A stretch of 64,000 bases of DNA from Actinacidiphila guanduensis (lineage in GTDB: Bacteria > Actinomycetota > Actinomycetes > Streptomycetales > Streptomycetaceae): the NCBI RefSeq assembly GCF_900103985.1, contig NZ_FNIE01000013.1, positions 1 to 64,000 of the forward strand. Direction: 5' to 3'. Under the pieces are notes generated by a model. The model ran no database searches. It was given only the letters and a program-made list of their open reading frames with translations, and was not told the DNA's origin. The translations under genes were made by a program, and so were the position numbers. This document shows positions 60,609 to 64,000 of the stretch, in pieces (within the stretch, counting starts at the first letter, position 1; each line of letters starts with the position of its first letter).

Positions 60609-61549
60609 CCGCTGAGGCCGTCCACCGGGTCGCGGTGCTGGCGCTGGACGGGGTGGCCCCGCTCGACCTGGCCATCCCACTGCAGGTCTTCCGCCCGCGC
60701 GAGGAGACCCCGTACGAGGTCACCCTGTGCGGAGTGACCGAACAGATCGCCGCCACCACCGGATTCGCACTGCTGGCCAACGGCGGGATGGCCGAGGTCC
60801 GCGCCGCGGACACGGTGATCGTGCCGGGGTACGACCCGCCGCTGCGGGAGATGCCGGCGTCCGTGCTGGATGTCCTGGCCGAGGCCCTCGACCGGGGCCG
60901 GCGGGTGGTGTCGATCTGCACCGGCACCTTCGCGCTGGCCGCGGCCGGCCTGCTGGACGGGCGCCACGCCACCACCCACTGGCAGTACATCGACGACCTG
61001 GAGCGGGAGTTCCCCGCCGTGCGGGTGGACCGCGACGTGCTCTACGTCGACGAGGGAGAGGTGCTCACCTCGGCCGGGGTGTGCTGCGGCATCGACCTGT
61101 GCCTGCACATCGTGCGGCGCGACCTGGGCGCGGCCACCGCCAACCAGCTCGCCCGCGGTCTGGTCGCCGCACCGCACCGCGACGGCGGGCAGAGCCAGTT
61201 CGTGCCGGCACCGGTCGCCACCAGCGGGGACGCCTCGCTGGCCGGCACCCGGGCCTGGGCCCTGGAACGGGTCGGAGAGCCGCTCACCGTCCCCATGCTG
61301 GCGCGCCACGCGGGCATGTCGGAGCGCTCGTTCATGCGCCGGTTCGTCGAGGAGACCGGTACGACGCCGCTGCAGTGGCTGGTGGGGGCCCGGCTCGGCG
61401 TGGCCCGCGAACTCCTGGAGACCACCGACCACTCGGTCGACCAGGTCGCGCGGGACTGCGGCCTCGGTACGGCGGCGAACCTGCGGCTGCACTTCCGCCG
61501 TGCCCTGGACACCACCCCCACCGCCTACCGCCGCGCCTTCACCCGCTGA
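60605..61549 (+). CDS. GlxA-family transcriptional regulator (DJ-1/PfpI plus AraC domains)
   Basis: A 314-residue regulator. The N-terminal DJ-1/PfpI-like domain (about 5-185) has SICTGTFALAAAGLLDGRHATTHW, where the nucleophile-elbow cysteine is conserved in form. The C-terminal AraC-type double helix-turn-helix is LTVPMLARHAGMSERSFMRRF and SVDQVARDCGLGTAANLRLHFRR. The divergent MFS gene is the probable target. ATG 60605 has GGAACGG upstream. A seven-codon leaderless ORF (60592-60615) overlaps the start in another frame. Confidence 0.87.
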   Translation: MAAEAVHRVAVLALDGVAPLDLAIPLQVFRPREETPYEVTLCGVTEQIAATTGFALLANGGMAEVRAADTVIVPGYDPPLREMPASVLDVLAEALDRGRRVVSICTGTFALAAAGLLDGRHATTHWQYIDDLEREFPAVRVDRDVLYVDEGEVLTSAGVCCGIDLCLHIVRRDLGAATANQLARGLVAAPHRDGGQSQFVPAPVATSGDASLAGTRAWALERVGEPLTVPMLARHAGMSERSFMRRFVEETGTTPLQWLVGARLGVARELLETTDHSVDQVARDCGLGTAANLRLHFRRALDTTPTAYRRAFTR

Positions 61550-61634
61550 CGGCGCCCCTCTGCCGACTCCGGCGCGGCGTCGGGCCGGCGATCTTCGAGG
61601 AGGGGGAGGGCGGCTCAGCGGTCCGCGACCGCGG

Positions 61635-62396
61635 TTACGGGACCCGGATCATGCGGAAGACCGTGGTGACGCGCTGGGTGAAGCCCAGGGACTCGTAGAG
61701 GCGGATCGCCGAGGTGTTGGCCGCCGCGGCGTGCAGGAAGGGCGTGTCGCCGCGGGCGCCGATGCCCGCCGCGACGTGGCGGATCAGCCGCGAGGCGAAG
61801 CCGTGGCCGCGGTATTCGGGGTCCGTGCAGACCGCGCTGATCTCCGTCCAGCCCGGCGGCCGCAACCGCTCGCCCGCCATGGCCACCAGCGCCCCGTCGC
61901 GGCGGATGCCGACGTAGGAGCCCATTTCCACGGTCCGGGGCAGGAAGGGCCCGGGGCGGGTGCGGGCCACCAGGTCCAGCATCTCCGCGGCGTCCTCCGG
62001 GCCGAGCGCCACCGCCTCGGGGTCGGTCGCACCGCGCAGCGTCGTCGCCACCATCTGCACGCCCGGGATCGCCTCGCCGCCGCCCCAGCCCTCGGGCAGC
62101 TCGGGCACGCCCGCCAGGGTCAGCGCCGTGCCGGACCCGAACAGCTCGGCGAGGTCCGCCCAGGCCCGCGGGTCGGCGGGGTCGGCGATCGCGGCGATGG
62201 GCGAGACGTCGTCCTGGTAGCGGGCCGCGAGGCCGACCGTCTCGGCGAACCGGCGGTGCGCCCCGGTCAGCGACGCCCACGCCGGGTTGTCCAGGACGTG
62301 GCCGCCGTGCTCCTGCTTGGCCGCCGGGGCCGCCACGGCGGCCACAGCGATCGCGGAGGCCGGCGGATCGTGCGGGGTCTGAAGGCTGGTGGACAT
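61635..62396 (-). CDS. GNAT-family N-acetyltransferase (FR47-like)
   Basis: A 253-residue protein. The acetyl-CoA-binding core is at the C-terminus: AVCTDPEYRGHGFASRLIRHVA (the Q/RxxGxG/A loop) and FLHAAAANTSAIRLYESLGFTQR. The N-terminal 130 residues are another alpha/beta part typical of FR47-like proteins. The acceptor amine is unknown. ATG 62396 has GGAGTG upstream; a longer frame upstream lacks support. Confidence 0.87.
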   Translation of the reverse strand: MSTSLQTPHDPPASAIAVAAVAAPAAKQEHGGHVLDNPAWASLTGAHRRFAETVGLAARYQDDVSPIAAIADPADPRAWADLAELFGSGTALTLAGVPELPEGWGGGEAIPGVQMVATTLRGATDPEAVALGPEDAAEMLDLVARTRPGPFLPRTVEMGSYVGIRRDGALVAMAGERLRPPGWTEISAVCTDPEYRGHGFASRLIRHVAAGIGARGDTPFLHAAAANTSAIRLYESLGFTQRVTTVFRMIRVP

Positions 62397-62569
62397 GTCG
62401 CGGTGACACTCCGTTCGGGGTAGGCGTGGTGCGGGTGCGGCTGTGGAGGACAACGCCCGGCCCGGCCGAGGAAATCCCGCTGCCGCCCCCGCACCCGGGA
62501 GCGAAAGGCGCGTTCCCGGCGAACCGCCCGTGATCCAGGTCACGCCGGCCGGCCCGTACGGTCGGGCCG

Positions 62570-62609
62570 GCGCGGGCCGCGACCGGACGTGAACGGTCGC
62601 GGCCCGCGC
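62570..62609 (-). terminator. terminator of the solute-binding protein operon
   Basis: Perfect 16-bp stem (62570-62585 with 62594-62609) and an eight-base loop, 12 bases beyond the stop of the minus-strand solute-binding gene. Confidence 0.8.
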
Positions 62610-62621
62610 GTCCGCGGCCGG

Positions 62622-63668
62622 TCAGGAGTTGCCGAGTGGCAGCCCGGGCGGGTTGATCCGCGAGCTGGGCAGCCCCTCGTCGGTGAGGTTCCAGGCGGCC
62701 AGCCACTTGGCGTACTGGCCGTTGTCGATCAGGTGGTTGATGGCGTCGGCGACCGGCTTGACCAGGCCGCTGTCCTTCTTGGTGGTGCCGCAGATCAGGC
62801 CCTGCAAGGTGGCGCCGGCGCCGGAGTAGGTGCCCGCGCTGCGGGTGGCCTGCGGGGTGCCCGCGGTGGTGGCGTCGTGGTAGGCGACGCCCGGATTGGG
62901 CGCGAAGTAGGCGTCGATCTTGTGCGAGTTCAGCGCCAGGAAGACGCTGTTGTTGTCCTGGTAGTACTTGACGTCGAGCTTCTTGCCCTCGGCCTTCAGC
63001 TTCTTCTGCCACTCCAGCAGGATCTTCTCCTGGTTGGTGCCCGATCCCACGGCGACCGTCTTCCCGGCCAGGTTCCGGTAGTCGCCGCCGAAGTTCCAGG
63101 GGTCGTCCTTGCGCACCAGGAAACCGAGGTTGTCCTTGCGGTAGCAGGCGAAGTCGTACTTCTCCTTGCGCTGCTCGGTGTCGGTGATGTTGGAGAAGCC
63201 CACGTCGGTGCGGCCGCTGTCGATGCCGACGAAGAGGTTGTCCCAGGTGGCGTTGGTGAGCACGGGCTTGAGGCCCAGGACGGCCGCGACGAGGCGGCCC
63301 AGGTCCGGCTCGGAGCCGGTGAGCGTCTTCTGGTCGGTGCCCACGTAGCCGATCGGCGGCGAGCCGGAGGGCAGGAAGCCCAGGCCGACGACGAGTTGGT
63401 TGCGGTCCCGCACCGCCTTGGGCAACTCGGCGCGGATCGAGGCCACTTCGGGCACCTTCAGGGTGGTCTCCTTCGCTGCGCCGTTGGACAGGGCGCCGAC
63501 GACCACGGTGTCCTTGGCGGTCGCCGCGGCGGGCTTCGCGCTGCCCGGGCCGTCGTCGCTGCCGCAGGCGGCGAGGCCCAGCAGCAGCGCGCCGGCGGCG
63601 GCTGCCGCGAGGACGGGGCGTGCTCCCGGGCGCGGGACGCGCGCGGGGCGGGGGGCGGAACGGGGCAT
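62622..63668 (-). CDS. ABC transporter substrate-binding lipoprotein, amino acid type (family 3)
   Basis: A 348-residue exported lipoprotein with signal peptide and lipobox (LLLGLAAC). The family 3 solute-binding fold is shown by GYVGTDQKTLTGSEPDLGRLVAAVLGLKPVL, SGRTDVGFSNITDTEQRKEKYDFACY and AGKTVAVGSGTNQEKILLEWQ. It captures an amino acid or related polar solute for import. ATG 63668 has GAGGAAGG upstream. The ATPase gene lies upstream on the same strand. Confidence 0.88.
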   Translation of the reverse strand: MPRSAPRPARVPRPGARPVLAAAAAGALLLGLAACGSDDGPGSAKPAAATAKDTVVVGALSNGAAKETTLKVPEVASIRAELPKAVRDRNQLVVGLGFLPSGSPPIGYVGTDQKTLTGSEPDLGRLVAAVLGLKPVLTNATWDNLFVGIDSGRTDVGFSNITDTEQRKEKYDFACYRKDNLGFLVRKDDPWNFGGDYRNLAGKTVAVGSGTNQEKILLEWQKKLKAEGKKLDVKYYQDNNSVFLALNSHKIDAYFAPNPGVAYHDATTAGTPQATRSAGTYSGAGATLQGLICGTTKKDSGLVKPVADAINHLIDNGQYAKWLAAWNLTDEGLPSSRINPPGLPLGNS

Positions 63669-63814
63669 GGCTGCCTTCCTCGGATTCGGGCGGTGCGAAC
63701 GGACGTGCGGGCCAATGGGATGCGCGGGTGGGCGGTGTGAACGGGCGTGCGGGTGTGCGGAGTCCGGCACCGGGCGGGCGAAGGGGCCTGCTCGTGCCGG
63801 GCCTTGGGGCGGGG

Positions 63815-64000
63815 TCACAGCACGCGGCTGAGGAACTCCCGGGTGCGGGGGTGCCGGGGAGCGGTCAGCACCTGGTCGGGCGGGCCCTGTTCGACGATCC
63901 GGCCGCCGTCGAGGAAGACCACGGCATCGGCGACGTCGCGGGCGAAGCCGATCTCATGGGTGACCACGATGAGCGTGGTGCCGCTGGTGGCCAGGTCCCT
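63815..64000 (-). CDS. amino acid ABC transporter ATP-binding protein (partial)
   Basis: Only the last 61 codons lie in the window; the gene continues beyond the right edge. The readable part includes the H-loop VVTHEIGFARDVADAVVFLDGGRIVEQG and a C-terminal RTREFLSRVL, typical of GlnQ/HisP-type ATPases. It energises import with the adjacent solute-binding lipoprotein. A permease gene must lie outside the window or further upstream. Confidence 0.88.
   Translation of the reverse strand, partial: RDLATSGTTLIVVTHEIGFARDVADAVVFLDGGRIVEQGPPDQVLTAPRHPRTREFLSRVL

Overview
The window is very GC-rich, codes densely on both strands, uses many GTG starts and some TTG starts, and carries short dispersed repeats between genes. 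With the gene content this points to a Streptomyces-type actinobacterium (Streptomyces or a close relative). It starts in the 5S gene at the 3' end of an rRNA operon and ends inside an amino-acid-type ABC transporter operon. Assignments rest on reading the translated sequences; no database search was possible.

Region 1 (1-14123) is a conserved actinobacterial block. It holds 5S rRNA and terminator, a PgsA-like CDP-alcohol phosphotransferase, a nucleotidyltransferase/phosphomannomutase-like fusion, DUF881 - small basic protein - DUF881 membrane genes, a GarA/OdhI-like FHA protein, an FtsR-type MerR regulator, a DUF151 protein, a second MerR regulator, DinB, a PRC-barrel protein, and gcvP behind a tandem glycine riboswitch. 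From memory the order matches M. tuberculosis Rv1822-Rv1832, except that gcvH is absent here.

Region 2 (14262-29932) is mixed chromosome: a DUF5999 protein, a GCS2-family ligase, a CPBP protease, a methyltransferase, LuxR and PadR regulators, a LacI regulator divergent from a secreted GH3 beta-glucosidase, flavin-dependent oxidases, and an EamA exporter whose leader looks like a peptide-controlled attenuator.

Region 3 (29963-45844) has a MocR regulator divergent from a PNPOx pair, LMW phosphatase plus fructosamine kinase-like genes, a small TA-flanked MITE-like element between convergent genes, an EamA/LysR divergent pair, a Rieske lipoprotein, an S9 peptidase, a HipA-like kinase/DUF3037 pair, two SDR enzymes, Ung, a lipoprotein, a Gfo/Idh/MocA oxidoreductase, Lnt and DoxX.

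Region 4 (46291-64000) has a histidine phosphatase, a disulfide oxidoreductase-like flavoprotein, a TetR regulator, a fused two-half ABC exporter preceded by a leaderless 27-codon ORF, a four-gene operon of luciferase-like flavin monooxygenases behind a conserved-type leader peptide (probable sulfur scavenging), an MFS exporter divergent from a GlxA-type regulator, a GNAT protein, and a solute-binding lipoprotein with its ATPase.

Recurring themes are leaderless starts (a TANNNT -10 box 6-8 bases before the start codon), small upstream ORFs, divergent regulator/target pairs with palindromes between them, and repeat-filled intergenic gaps.
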